Assembly (NCBI GenBank): GCA_965204295.1
Contig: OZ241973.1
Location: 3,348,001-3,412,000, forward strand
Length of the DNA: 64,000 nucleotides
From: JAWKWH01 sp965204295
GTDB lineage: Bacteria > Pseudomonadota > Alphaproteobacteria > Rhizobiales > Rhizobiaceae
Direction: 5' to 3'
In this document: piece by piece, positions 35,529 through 44,842 of the stretch
Layout: every line of letters begins with the position of its first letter
Numbering within the stretch: position 1 is the first letter of the stretch
The notes under the pieces: generated by a model
What the model saw: the letters and a program-made list of their open reading frames with translations, nothing else
The model's database searches: none
Told to the model about the DNA's origin: nothing
Translations under genes and position numbers: made by a program

Positions 35529-36161
35529 ATGAGCTTCATCCAACGGCTTGTTCTGGCATCCGGATCGCCCCGCCGGGTCGAAATGCTGCGACATGCGGGC
35601 ATGGAGCCGGACAGTCTGATGCCGGCCGACATCGACGAAACCCCGCGAAAGTCCGAACATCCGCGTTTGCTTGCAAAACGCCTCGCCAATGAAAAGGCGG
35701 AGCGCGCCGCGAATTTGTTGCACGCGCGGGGCGAGAGCGGCGAAGCCTACATTCTGGCGGCCGATACCGTTGTCGCCGTCGGCCGGCGTATCCTGCCGAA
35801 GGCGGAAAAGACAGAAGAAGCCGCAAACGGTTTGCGCCTGTTGTCGGGACGGTCGCACCGCGTGTATTCCGGCGTCACGCTGGTCACGCCGTCGGGAAAA
35901 TTCCGCCGGAAGCTCGTCGAGACCCGGATTCGTTTCAAACGGCTGTCGCGCGAGGAACTGGAATTATATCTCGCCTCCGGCGAATGGCGCGGCAAGGCCG
36001 GCGGCTACGCGATTCAGGGACTGGCCGGCGCATTTGTCGTCAGATTGGTCGGCTCCTATTCCAATGTCATCGGATTGCCGCTCTACGAGACTGTATCGCT
36101 CCTCGCCGGCGAGGGCTTTCGCATCCATTTCAAACGGGCCGCCGGCCAGGCGACGGCCTGA
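35529..36161 (+). CDS. Maf-like nucleotide pyrophosphatase
   Basis: A 210-residue house-cleaning NTP pyrophosphatase of the Maf family. LASGSPRRVEML is the N-terminal signature, followed by PRKSEHP, ILAADTVVAVG with the metal aspartate, and YAIQGLAGAFVVRLVGSYSNVIGLPLYET. Its position between infA and yacG is normal for the order. The exact subtype (YhdE or YceF-like) is not decided. Confidence 0.92.
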   Translation: MSFIQRLVLASGSPRRVEMLRHAGMEPDSLMPADIDETPRKSEHPRLLAKRLANEKAERAANLLHARGESGEAYILAADTVVAVGRRILPKAEKTEEAANGLRLLSGRSHRVYSGVTLVTPSGKFRRKLVETRIRFKRLSREELELYLASGEWRGKAGGYAIQGLAGAFVVRLVGSYSNVIGLPLYETVSLLAGEGFRIHFKRAAGQATA

Positions 36162-36178
36162 TGGGAGGCAAATCAAGG

Positions 36179-36373
36179 ATGGCCGACCCGGCGACACAAA
36201 AAATCGAGCGATTCCGACCCCGGACGCCCTGCCCGGAATGCGGCGGGGATTCATCCCGCCGACACTATCCGTTCTGCTCCTCCCGTTGCAAGAATCTCGA
36301 TCTGAACCGCTGGCTTTCGGGCCATTACGTCATTCCCGGCAAACCGGACGCCGATGAAGATAATCACGCCTGA
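36179..36373 (+). CDS. yacG: DNA gyrase inhibitor YacG
   Basis: A 64-residue zinc-finger protein known to bind GyrB. The zinc ligands are CPECG and CSSRC, followed by DLNRWLSGHYVIPG, the family end. The ATG at 36179 has GGAGG ten bases upstream. A second ATG at 36161, overlapping the maf stop, would add six residues. Confidence 0.92.
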   Translation: MADPATQKIERFRPRTPCPECGGDSSRRHYPFCSSRCKNLDLNRWLSGHYVIPGKPDADEDNHA

Positions 36374-36540
36374 CTCGTTTTGAACCCGGTGGAGGCAATC
36401 TCGATCTCCAAAGGCCGGTTCAAATTACAATATTATTACAATTTTTTTCATGAATTTGAGTTTGACCGAGCAAATGAATGATGTGATTTTCCGGTCCGAC
36501 ACTGCGCCGCCGCGCAAAGCGAATGCCGGGAAATCACAGA

Positions 36541-37992
36541 ATGCCTGCCAGATTCCAGAATTTCATCGCCGGACAATGGGTCGACAGCAACAGCGAGATT
36601 GAGAACCGCAATCCATCGGACATCTCCGATGTGATCGGGTTATATGCCCAAGCTTCGGCAGATCAACTTCAAAACGCAGTACAGACGGCCCGTGCGGCTC
36701 AGGCCGAATGGGCGCAAACAGGTCCAGAAAAGCGTTACAACGTGCTGATGGAGATCGGTAACGAGTTGATCGCGCGTTTCGCCGAGCTTGGCAAATTGCT
36801 GAGCCGGGAGGAAGGCAAGCCATTGGCCGAGGGCAAGGGAGAAGTCTATCGTGCCGGCCAGTTTTTCACCTACTATGCGGCCGAGGTTTTGCGGCAGGTC
36901 GGCGACACTGCGGACAGCGTTCGGGATGGCATTGAAATCGACGTTCGCCGCGAACCGGCTGGTACGGTCGCGGTGATTTCTCCCTGGAACTTCCCAACCG
37001 CTACCGCCAGTTGGAAAATCGCGCCGGCATTGGCGTTCGGCAATGCCGTTGTCTGGAAACCCGCCAATGTGACACCGGCTTCCGCTGTTGCGCTGACCGA
37101 AATCATATCCCGACAGGAAATTCCGGCCGGCCTGTTCAGCCTAGTGATGGGATCGGGCCGCGAAATTGGGCAAAAACTGGTTGAAAACCCGTCGGTCGAC
37201 GCTATCTCGTTTACTGGCTCCCTACCCGTTGGCAAGGGGGTCGCCGCAGCCGCTATCCGGAATCTGACAAAAGTACAGATGGAAATGGGATCGAAGAACG
37301 CGCTCGCGGTAATGGACGACGGCGATCTCGATATTGCGATAACGTGCGCGCTCGCAGGCGCGTTCGGCGGATCGGGTCAGAAGTGCACCGCCTCATCGCG
37401 CCTTGTCGTTCACGAGAAAGTTCACGACGCCTTCGTCGAAAAGCTCGTCGCCGGAGCAAGGGCGATGAAGGTCGGACACGCGCTGAAAGAAGGTACTCAG
37501 ATCGGGCCGGTCGTCTCGGAACAGCAACTGAACGCCAATCTCGCCTACATCGAACTTGGCAGGCAGGAGGGTGCGGAATTGCTCTGCGGCGGCGACCGGG
37601 TCGAGCAACCGACCGCAGGTTATTATATGACACCGGCAATCTTCGCCGGAACGAATAATGCCATGCGCATTAATCGCGAGGAGATGTTCGCGCCGATCGC
37701 ATCCGTCATCAGGGTCGGCTCCTATGACGAGGCGTTATCCCTCGTAAACGACACGAATTTCGGCCTGACCTCCGGCATCGTCACCAAGTCCCTTGCCCGG
37801 GCAACCCACTTTCGGCGAAACGTCCGCACCGGTTGCGTCATGGTCAATTTGCCGACCGCCGGCACGGACTATCATGTACCGTTTGGCGGCCGCGGCGAAA
37901 GCTCTTATGGTCCACGCGAACAGGGTGCCTACGCCCGTGAATTCTACACAACGGTAAAAACAGCCTACGTTTCGGCGGGGACTCCGGATTGA
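36541..37992 (+). CDS. NAD(P)-dependent aldehyde dehydrogenase
   Basis: A 483-residue ALDH-superfamily enzyme. The general base glutamate is in MEMGSKN, the catalytic cysteine in GQKCTASS, the cofactor motif in FTGSLPVGKG, and SPWNFPTA lies before them. It resembles alpha-ketoglutaric semialdehyde dehydrogenases but the substrate is not certain. The ATG at 36541 begins the family start PARFQNFIAGQW; 36523 is an alternative. It leads a five-gene operon and is coupled to the next gene by TTGA. Confidence 0.88.
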   Translation: MPARFQNFIAGQWVDSNSEIENRNPSDISDVIGLYAQASADQLQNAVQTARAAQAEWAQTGPEKRYNVLMEIGNELIARFAELGKLLSREEGKPLAEGKGEVYRAGQFFTYYAAEVLRQVGDTADSVRDGIEIDVRREPAGTVAVISPWNFPTATASWKIAPALAFGNAVVWKPANVTPASAVALTEIISRQEIPAGLFSLVMGSGREIGQKLVENPSVDAISFTGSLPVGKGVAAAAIRNLTKVQMEMGSKNALAVMDDGDLDIAITCALAGAFGGSGQKCTASSRLVVHEKVHDAFVEKLVAGARAMKVGHALKEGTQIGPVVSEQQLNANLAYIELGRQEGAELLCGGDRVEQPTAGYYMTPAIFAGTNNAMRINREEMFAPIASVIRVGSYDEALSLVNDTNFGLTSGIVTKSLARATHFRRNVRTGCVMVNLPTAGTDYHVPFGGRGESSYGPREQGAYAREFYTTVKTAYVSAGTPD

Positions 37993-38975
37993 AAACCCAT
38001 CTCATTGACAATCTTCAATACGCCAACTGGTCGGAGAAAATATTTCGTCAGTTTCGCGAAGGCGGTGTCGACGCCGTTCATGTGACGATTGCCTATCACG
38101 AGAATTTCCGCGAGACGGTCGCCAATGTCGAGCGGTGGAATCGCCGGTTTGAGCGTTTCCCCGACCTGATCGTCCAAGCGCGCACCGGCGATGATGTGCG
38201 ACAGGCCGGGAAGGATAGCCGGACCGCCATCATATTCGGCTTCCAGAACCCTTCTCCCATCGAAGACGATATCGGCCTGGTCGAGATCTGGCATTCGCTC
38301 GGCGCGCGTTTCATGCAGCTCAGCTATAACAATCAGTCGTTATTGGCGACCGGTTGCTACGAGACCGAAGACCCGGGCGTCACCCGCATGGGCAGGCAGG
38401 TGATCAGGGAAATGAATCGGGTCGGCATGGTCATCGACATGAGCCATTCGGCGGAACGCTCGACACTGGAAGCCATTGAACTTTCCGAACGGCCGATCGC
38501 CATCACCCACGCCAACCCGGCGTTCTGGCATCCAGCGCTCCGCAACAAGTCGGATACGGTATTGAAGGCGTTGGCCGAAACCGGCGGCATGCTCGGTTTT
38601 TCGATGTACCCGCATCATCTCAAGGGCAAATCGTCCTGCACCCTGGACTCGTTTTGCGAGATGCTCGCCGGAACGGCCGATCTGATGGGCACGGACAATA
38701 TCGGCATCGGTTCCGACCTCTGTCAGGACCAGCCGGACTCGGTGGTCGAATGGATGCGGGCCGGTCGCTGGACCAGGGAGACCGACTACGGCGAGGGATC
38801 GGCGAACGATGCCGGATTTCCGCTTCAGCCGGAATGGTTCAAGGACAACCGTGACTTCAACGGAATAAGAGAAGCACTTGAAAAAAAGGGATTCTCCGAA
38901 ACGGAAGTGGCGGGAATCATGGGGGAGAACTGGCTTCGGTTCTATGATCGGAGTTTCACGCCCGAGCCAGGATGA
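37989..38975 (+). CDS. M19 (renal dipeptidase-type) amidohydrolase homologue
   Basis: A 328-residue TIM-barrel protein related to membrane dipeptidase. MVIDMSHSAERST, ITHANPAFWHP, RNKSDTVLKALAETGGMLGF and IGIGSDLCQD are M19 segments. The N-terminal metal motif (normally DGHND) reads IDNLQYANWS, and the bridging glutamate motif reads FGFQN, so some ligands of classical dipeptidases are missing. It may hydrolyse something other than a dipeptide. TTG start at 37989 overlaps the ALDH stop. Confidence 0.8.
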   Translation: MKTHLIDNLQYANWSEKIFRQFREGGVDAVHVTIAYHENFRETVANVERWNRRFERFPDLIVQARTGDDVRQAGKDSRTAIIFGFQNPSPIEDDIGLVEIWHSLGARFMQLSYNNQSLLATGCYETEDPGVTRMGRQVIREMNRVGMVIDMSHSAERSTLEAIELSERPIAITHANPAFWHPALRNKSDTVLKALAETGGMLGFSMYPHHLKGKSSCTLDSFCEMLAGTADLMGTDNIGIGSDLCQDQPDSVVEWMRAGRWTRETDYGEGSANDAGFPLQPEWFKDNRDFNGIREALEKKGFSETEVAGIMGENWLRFYDRSFTPEPG

Positions 38976-38981
38976 TCCGCC

Positions 38982-40694
38982 TTGAATACCAGCGCTTTAC
39001 ACTTGAACACCACCACGGCGCCGCTCAGACCCCCCGAAACGGTCATGCGCCTGAAACGCATGGGAGCGTTCCACCACTGCCGTTTGAGTTTCATGCGTGT
39101 GCTGCTGCGCAATCTGAAGACATGCAAATGGGTGTTCGAACGGCCGATATGGCGGGTCGACGGCAATGGCGTCGGCGTGGCGACCTATAGCGCAACGCGC
39201 ATGTCCGGCGAGCCGCGCACCTATACGCTCGTTGCATTCGCGCACGATCTGCCGCCTGAAAAACGGTCGGACCGGGTCATCGCCGAGGCCTGGGACGCCA
39301 CATTCACCCTCTTTGACGGTGTTCCGACCGATGCCGATATCGAGCGGCTTGCAAAAAATGTTCCGTTGCAGGAGGCCGGAAGGATATCCGAAAGCGAAAT
39401 CTCGCTCGCGCGCGCCAACCGTTCGGTTCGGCTGTTCGAACACGTCGTCGGCCATCTGGCGGCGGGCAGGCAGCCCGACCGCGACGAGGTCGAGCGCGTC
39501 GGCTATCTGATGCGCACGACCGCGGTTTACGGTTCCGGCAAATTCGGCGCCGCCGATCGCGATCACTGGGCCGCCCGCCCGGAATTCGGCGGATCGTTCC
39601 GCCCCGAATTGCTGCTGGTCTGGCTTGTCCGGACCTTCACGCTGGACCTGGTCGAGCACCTCGCCCGGTCGCGGTCGCCGAAGACGGCGGTCGCGATCGA
39701 CCCGAAACTTCGCCGCCGTTTCGGCGTCGGCAACTCCACCGGCCTGGGCATGGCGCCGTTTCTGATCAACCACCCCACGCTGATTCATTCCTGGATAAAC
39801 GCGAGAGAGACCGCGCTCGCCCGGGTCAGGTTGCTCGAAAGCGCCAATGACCGTTCGGTCGCGGTTTTCTCAGATTTGCTCGCCCGCGCCACGCTCAACG
39901 CGGATACATGGCTGACGGAGAGCGAGCATCAGGCGGGCGATGTGAGGAAGCTGCGCGGCGACCTGCGGCGTCTGCGCGATCGTCTCGAACTCGATTCCAT
40001 CGCCGGACGCCGGCCCTGGGACATGCTCTACCGGTGGGCCGAGGAAAACCTTTCTCTTGAAGGTCAGGAACAGACGGTATCGCTCCTCATCGACGCCCAC
40101 GGACCCCTCGTCGACGATATCGCCGAAACGATGTGCGCCGGCGAGGACGCCCACTTCCGGATCGACGGCGCCATGACCGTCGCGGAATTGAAGGCGCTCC
40201 TGCGGCGGCTTTACGGCTGGGCGCTCGCCATCCCGTTCGAGCGCGAGGATGCCCGCGCGCGGCTGTGGTACGTGTCGGAGGAAAAGCTCGAACCCCGGCT
40301 TGCCGAACGTTTCGAGGAAGATCTCGCGGCGTGGGAACAGCCCCTCGCGCCGGGTCGCGCCGCCGCCGGACTGTTTCAGGCCCTGGGGGCATGGGACGGG
40401 TCCGCGACGGTCGCCAGATTTCTGCTCCGCCGCCCGGAGCACCGCCACATCGTGCGCAGGGCTCAAATCGCGGCGAAGCACGCCTACGCCGAAATCCGCG
40501 ACAACACCATATCGGCGGAGATGCTGCCGATTGATCTTCTCCGCTGCAAACTGTCCTTTTTCGGCGCGACCGGATTCGATCCGCGATCCGACCGCTGGGT
40601 CCGCATCAACATGTATCGGGGAGCGCCTTTCCCGCATGAACTGTCGGAAACCGATCCCGACGATCTGTTTTACCCGCCATTGGAGAAATCATGA
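38982..40694 (+). CDS. Uncharacterised 570-residue protein in catabolic operon
   Basis: I do not recognise the family. It has no signal peptide, no long hydrophobic helix and no P-loop. There are several charged helical stretches (for example RKLRGDLRRLRDRLELDS near residues 320-340) and a near-C-terminal FGATGFDPRSDRWVRINMY. TTG start at 38982, with AGGA a few bases before, gives RLKRMGAFHHCRLSFMR early. It sits between the M19 homologue and a DUF3726 gene, overlapping the latter by ATGA, so it probably works in the same pathway. Confidence 0.75.
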   Translation: MNTSALHLNTTTAPLRPPETVMRLKRMGAFHHCRLSFMRVLLRNLKTCKWVFERPIWRVDGNGVGVATYSATRMSGEPRTYTLVAFAHDLPPEKRSDRVIAEAWDATFTLFDGVPTDADIERLAKNVPLQEAGRISESEISLARANRSVRLFEHVVGHLAAGRQPDRDEVERVGYLMRTTAVYGSGKFGAADRDHWAARPEFGGSFRPELLLVWLVRTFTLDLVEHLARSRSPKTAVAIDPKLRRRFGVGNSTGLGMAPFLINHPTLIHSWINARETALARVRLLESANDRSVAVFSDLLARATLNADTWLTESEHQAGDVRKLRGDLRRLRDRLELDSIAGRRPWDMLYRWAEENLSLEGQEQTVSLLIDAHGPLVDDIAETMCAGEDAHFRIDGAMTVAELKALLRRLYGWALAIPFEREDARARLWYVSEEKLEPRLAERFEEDLAAWEQPLAPGRAAAGLFQALGAWDGSATVARFLLRRPEHRHIVRRAQIAAKHAYAEIRDNTISAEMLPIDLLRCKLSFFGATGFDPRSDRWVRINMYRGAPFPHELSETDPDDLFYPPLEKS

Positions 40695-41308
40695 GCTGGT
40701 CGCTGGCCGAAACCAGAACGCTCGCCACTAGGGCGGCGCGCGGCGCGGGCCTTCCCTGGGGTCTGGCCGAGGAAGCGGGGTATGCGGTCCATTGGCTTCA
40801 ATCCCATGGCGCGCCCGGCGCGGACGCGCTCGCCCGGTTCCTCGAATGGCGGGAACGAAACGGCGGGCGGCTGACCCCGGCGTGGATGGCCGGCGATCCC
40901 GGCGGAACGTTCAGCCCGCTGGAATTCGGCGTCGCGCTGATGGATGCGAACCGCCGCGGCTATTCCGGCCCCCGACAGATTTGTCAGCCGCTGTTGCTCG
41001 CGCCGTTCATCGCGGCGAACGCGCCGAAACGGGGCTGCCGGCTGATATGGAACGACATTTCGGTCCGGTTCGGAACCGACCGCTTCCACTCGACCGCGCC
41101 GCGCGAGGCGTTGTTGACCGAAACCGCGTCATGCCTGCTGAGCGCCGCGGACGACGACCTGCCCGCGCCTGTCCGTCGCCGGCGGGTGCCGGATGGCGAA
41201 GAAGCGGCCATCTCGCGCCTTGGCCGGTTTGCCGCGCGAACATACGCGCCGGCGACCGAGGCGTCGCGCATCGCCGGCGCGGGTGCCGGCCTGACCGACA
41301 ACGACTGA
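40691..41308 (+). CDS. DUF3726 family protein
   Basis: A 205-residue protein. WSLAETRTLATRAARGAGLPWGLAEEAGYAVHWLQ is the family start, with LLLAPFIA in the middle and a basic, disordered-looking C-terminus. Function unknown; family members tend to lie beside amino-acid or amide catabolic genes. It overlaps the 570-residue gene by four bases. Confidence 0.8.
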   Translation: MSWSLAETRTLATRAARGAGLPWGLAEEAGYAVHWLQSHGAPGADALARFLEWRERNGGRLTPAWMAGDPGGTFSPLEFGVALMDANRRGYSGPRQICQPLLLAPFIAANAPKRGCRLIWNDISVRFGTDRFHSTAPREALLTETASCLLSAADDDLPAPVRRRRVPDGEEAAISRLGRFAARTYAPATEASRIAGAGAGLTDND

Positions 41309-41336
41309 GGCGGGCCGGCAGAAAGAAGAACTTGAG

Positions 41337-42353
41337 ATGAATGAAATGATCGCGATGACCCTCGACGAGATCGAGGAACTGGCCTGCCGGGCGCTCGTCG
41401 CGGCGGGAACATCCGAAGCAAACGCCAGACCGCTTGCGGTCGCCACCGCCCAAACCGAGGCGGACGGCGTAGCAAGCCACGGTCTCGCCTATATCCCGAT
41501 CTATTGCGAGCATGTTCAATGCGGCAAGGTCGACGGCCGGGCTGAACCGGTTATCACGCGGCCTGCGCCCGCCATTATCGCCGCCGATGCGGCGACCGGA
41601 TTTGCGCATTCGGCGATCGATCTGGGCTTCCGACAATTGATCCCGGTCGCGCGGGAGATGGGCGTCGCCGCTCTCACGGTCGGCAATTCCTATAATTGCG
41701 GCATGCTCGGCCACCACACGGCAAGGCTTGCGCGCGAGGGTCTGCTCGGCCTCGGCTTCACCAACGCGCCAGCGGCCATCGCGCCCGTCGGCGGCAACAG
41801 ACCGGTCGTTGGAACGAACCCGTTTTCACTCGCCGCGCCGGACGGCGATGGTGGAATTGCGATGCTGATCGACCAATCCGCCAGCGTTGTCGCCAAAAGC
41901 GAGATCATGAAGCACGCTCGCGAAGGTCTGCCGATTCCCGAAGGCTGGGCGCTCGGTCCCGACGGCATGCCGGCCACCGATCCGGACATCGCGCTGCGCG
42001 GTTCCATGGCGCCATCGGGCGGTTACAAGGGCGTCGGCGTCGCGCTGCTGGTCGAGATCATGGCCGCCGCCATGACCGGAGCGACATTGGGGATTCATGC
42101 AAGTCCGTTCTCCGGCGCCAAAGGCGGTCCGCCGAAAACCGGTCAATTTTTTCTCGCGGTCAGCCCCGGGGCGACGTCGCACGGTCTGTTTGGCGACCGC
42201 ATCGCCGCGCTGATCGACGAATTCCGCGATCAGCCCGGTGCGCGAACGCCCGGAGACGGACGCGCCGCCGCCAGACGCCGGGCCGCGAAATCGGGCGTCA
42301 GGGTCAACGCGGCGACGGTCGAAAAGATCGAGGCAATTTTGCGGCGCGATTGA
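41337..42353 (+). CDS. Ldh-family (malate/L-lactate dehydrogenase-type) oxidoreductase
   Basis: A 338-residue NAD(P)H enzyme of the Ldh_2 fold. This group also includes delta-1-pyrroline/piperideine-2-carboxylate reductases and ureidoglycolate dehydrogenases. HGLAYIPIYCEHV, NSYNCGMLGHHTARLA, GTNPFSLAAP and GSMAPSGGYKGVGVALLVEI are signatures. The C-terminal 45 residues are basic. With the ALDH and dipeptidase homologue it suggests imino-acid or peptide-derived substrate catabolism (inference). Confidence 0.85.
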   Translation: MNEMIAMTLDEIEELACRALVAAGTSEANARPLAVATAQTEADGVASHGLAYIPIYCEHVQCGKVDGRAEPVITRPAPAIIAADAATGFAHSAIDLGFRQLIPVAREMGVAALTVGNSYNCGMLGHHTARLAREGLLGLGFTNAPAAIAPVGGNRPVVGTNPFSLAAPDGDGGIAMLIDQSASVVAKSEIMKHAREGLPIPEGWALGPDGMPATDPDIALRGSMAPSGGYKGVGVALLVEIMAAAMTGATLGIHASPFSGAKGGPPKTGQFFLAVSPGATSHGLFGDRIAALIDEFRDQPGARTPGDGRAAARRRAAKSGVRVNAATVEKIEAILRRD

Positions 42354-42359
42354 TCGTCG

Positions 42360-43655
42360 TCATGTCGGCCCGTCCTTCACGCCGAGCAGGTGCGGCGGTT
42401 TTTCAGTCTTTTCCGCCGAGTTCCCGGCATCGTTTCCGGCGACCGCGCCGTCGAATTCCAGCGCCTCGATCTTTTCGCCACGGCGAACCAATTTGCCGGT
42501 CGAGGTCATGATCTGATCGATATCCTTGCCGGCTTGCAGGAAATGGACCTGCAACTTTCTCACCCTGTCGTCGAGTCGCGACAAATCCTGCATCAGTTTC
42601 ATCACTTCGTCCCGGATCAGATGCGCCTGCTCGCGCATGCGGGCGTCCTTGAGCAGCGCCTGAACGACCTGGACCACAACATCAGAAGCGACGGCGAGAC
42701 AATGACCACGCGGGCGCGATGAGCCTTTTGAATCAGGGTCTCGAAATTCTCGTGAATATCGGCGAAGATCGATTCGGAGGGCACGAACATGAAAGCCGTG
42801 TCCTGGGTTTCGCCGGGAATCAGATATTTTTCTGAAATCGCCTTGATATGCACTTCGATGTCGCGCCGGAAATTTTGCGCGGCCGATCTTGCGACCGCGT
42901 CGTCATTGGCGTCCCGGATCGCTTTCCAGCTTTCGAGCGGAAACTTCGCATCAATCACCAGCGGCGGTGTGCCGTTTGGCATACGAATCAGGCAGTCCGG
43001 CATTTTGCCATTGTCGAGCTTCGCCTAGAACTCGTAAGCGCCCATCGGCAATCCATCGGCGATGATCGCCTCCATGCGATTTTGCCCGAATGCGCCGCGT
43101 GTCTGTTTGTCAGACAGAATGGATTGCAGTTCCACCACCTGATTGGCAAGCGACTGGATGTTGTTCTGTGCCGTGTCGATGACGGCGAGCCGCTCCTGCA
43201 ATCTGGCCAAGTTTTCATGAGTCGATTTCGTCTGCTCGCTCATCGATTGGCCGAACCGCTGCGTCATGCCGTCAAGGCGTTCGCCTATGGCTTTGTTCAA
43301 ATCCGATTGCCGCGAGCCGAAGACATCGGCCATTGCGTCCATCCGTCCCTGCATCTCCGCCTGGGCTTTCAGGATTTCCGACATACGGGCATTCGCTTCG
43401 CGCGCGCGCCTGTCCGCCTTATCGAGGGGTTGCTGGTGACTACCATGTTAGATTCGCTTCGCGCGCGCGCCTGTCCGCCTCCTCCGCGGCCATAGAACGC
43501 GCTCTCGCGGCGCGGAGCAAAACGACCCCGGCCACCACGATCAAAAAGACCAAAGTCCCGCCGGTAATCAATATCGCATGGCCGGGCGATATGGTCGTGG
43601 CACCCAACTGCGCAATCGGCTCGTCCAACATCATTCTGCGCTCCTCGGCCTGCAA
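42360..43655 (-). pseudogene. rmuC: Decayed DNA recombination protein RmuC
   Basis: RmuC limits recombination between inverted repeats. Reading leftward, an N-terminal membrane helix and start of coiled coil (43655 to about 43450) are followed by three breaks. First, a 29-bp direct repeat (43391-43419 and 43452-43480) around 32 bp shifts the frame. Second, TAG at 43025-43027 replaces the glutamine of the family motif GAYEFQA. Third, a base is missing near 42676, where SLLMLVVQVV is expected. The conserved nuclease-like core (MPNGTPPLVIDAKFPLESW, FMFVPSESI) still reads well, so decay is recent. Confidence 0.9.
43391..43480. repeat. 29-bp direct repeat inside rmuC
   Basis: Two identical 29-base copies at 43391-43419 and 43452-43480, with 32 bases between. 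The 61-bp offset is not a multiple of three and brings a stop into the rmuC frame. It looks like a duplication or an insertion with duplicated ends. The 32-bp middle has no match elsewhere in the window that I noticed. Confidence 0.85.
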
Positions 43656-43765
43656 GCTAAACGAATTTCACGGAAATGCCAGATCAAACCATGAACATAT
43701 TTGCCCGCAATGGGGATTTTCACACGATAATTGACTGTTATGCCATGATTTCCTAGGTCACCGGC

Positions 43766-44299
43766 ATGACCGTCAAGCCGCTTGTTCTGCTGCCCGACCC
43801 GATCCTGCGCAAGATGTCGGAACCGATCGCGCGGGTTGACGATTCGGTGCGAAAATTCGCCGATGACATGATGGAGACCATGTACGATGCACCCGGCATC
43901 GGCTTGGCCGCCATACAGGTCGGAGAACCGATCAGGCTGCTCGTGATCGATACGGCAAAGGATGACCAGCCGAATAATCCGCTCGTTTTCATCAATCCGG
44001 AGATTGTGGCTGCCGGCGATGAAGTGTCGGTTTATGAGGAAGGCTGTCTGTCAATTCCCGACTACCACGCGGATGTCGGGCGGCCCGCAACCGTAACGGT
44101 GCGTTCGCTGGATAGCAGCGGCAAGGAGCGACTGATTGAGGCCGATGGCCTACTTGCGACCGTGCTCCAGCATGAGATCGACCATTTGAACGGCATCCTG
44201 TTTATCGACCGCATCTCGAAGCTCAAGCGCGATATGGTGATCCGAAAATTCAGAAAACTGGCCAAGGATCGCGGTTCGGCCCACAAGGCCGTGGCCTGA
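43766..44299 (+). CDS. def: Peptide deformylase
   Basis: A 177-residue metalloenzyme removing the formyl group from new proteins. All three motifs are intact: GIGLAAIQVG, EGCLS and QHEIDH (metal ligands Cys and two His). It is the first of the group def, fmt, truA, although a cold-shock gene on the other strand lies between def and fmt. A GC-rich hairpin follows the stop. Confidence 0.96.
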   Translation: MTVKPLVLLPDPILRKMSEPIARVDDSVRKFADDMMETMYDAPGIGLAAIQVGEPIRLLVIDTAKDDQPNNPLVFINPEIVAAGDEVSVYEEGCLSIPDYHADVGRPATVTVRSLDSSGKERLIEADGLLATVLQHEIDHLNGILFIDRISKLKRDMVIRKFRKLAKDRGSAHKAVA

Positions 44300-44300
44300 C

Positions 44301-44325
44301 GGCGGTTCCGCCGGGCGGAACCGCC
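44301..44325. terminator. Bidirectional terminator hairpin between def and cold-shock gene
   Basis: Perfect inverted repeat: 12 bases GGCGGTTCCGCC, one base, then the complement GGCGGAACCGCC. It lies directly after the def stop and before the end of the convergent cold-shock gene. There is only a weak T-tract, so efficiency is uncertain. Confidence 0.75.
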
Positions 44326-44340
44326 TTGTCGATCAGGCGA

Positions 44341-44553
44341 TCAGTCTACGGCCTGCAGATTATCCGCGGATGATTTTCCGGTGCGGCGGTCGGCGACGAC
44401 TTCGAAGCCGATCTTCTGGCCTTCGTTGAGCGACATCATGCCAGCGCGCTCGACCGCGCTGATATGCACAAAGACATCGTTTCCGCCTTCATCAGGTTGA
44501 ATGAAGCCATAGCCTTTCTGGCTATTGAACCATTTCACGGTTCCGTTTGGCAT
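44341..44553 (-). CDS. Cold-shock domain protein (CspA-like)
   Basis: A 70-residue single cold-shock domain binding RNA or single-stranded DNA. RNP motifs KGYGFIQ and VFVHISAV are intact. The ATG at 44551-44553 follows AAAGGA. The frame is open for another 60 codons upstream, but this is leader, not protein; long 5' leaders are usual for csp genes. Confidence 0.93.
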   Translation of the reverse strand: MPNGTVKWFNSQKGYGFIQPDEGGNDVFVHISAVERAGMMSLNEGQKIGFEVVADRRTGKSSADNLQAVD

Positions 44554-44842
44554 TGGTTTTCCTTTCAAGGAACAGAGTGGTTTTGGGCGCCGCGCGCCCG
44601 TTCGGTCATCGATGTCTTGGATCAGGTAAAGCGGATAGCGCGCCAGTTTTTGTGCCGGGTGCGCAAAGCCCATGCCGTAAGGCCGAAACTCGATACGGCT
44701 CAATAGCAGTATTTTCAGAACAAGCCAAGCGAATAACATGGCGGACTTCCCGCGCGGCCGATTTCATTTTCCGGCCGCACTTGACCCCGACCGGTTAAAT
44801 AAGATTGATGCCGATTGTCGTCGCACGGAACCGCCACACATA

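Noticed and set aside
43025..43027. Amber codon in rmuC as a recoded (pyrrolysine or suppressor) site
   Set aside because: It replaces a glutamine by a single-base change, and the same gene carries two other frame-breaking lesions.
44338..44739. A 132-residue protein ending in the cold-shock domain
   Set aside because: The cold-shock domain has its own ATG and AAAGGA site; the upstream 62 codons fit a long csp leader.
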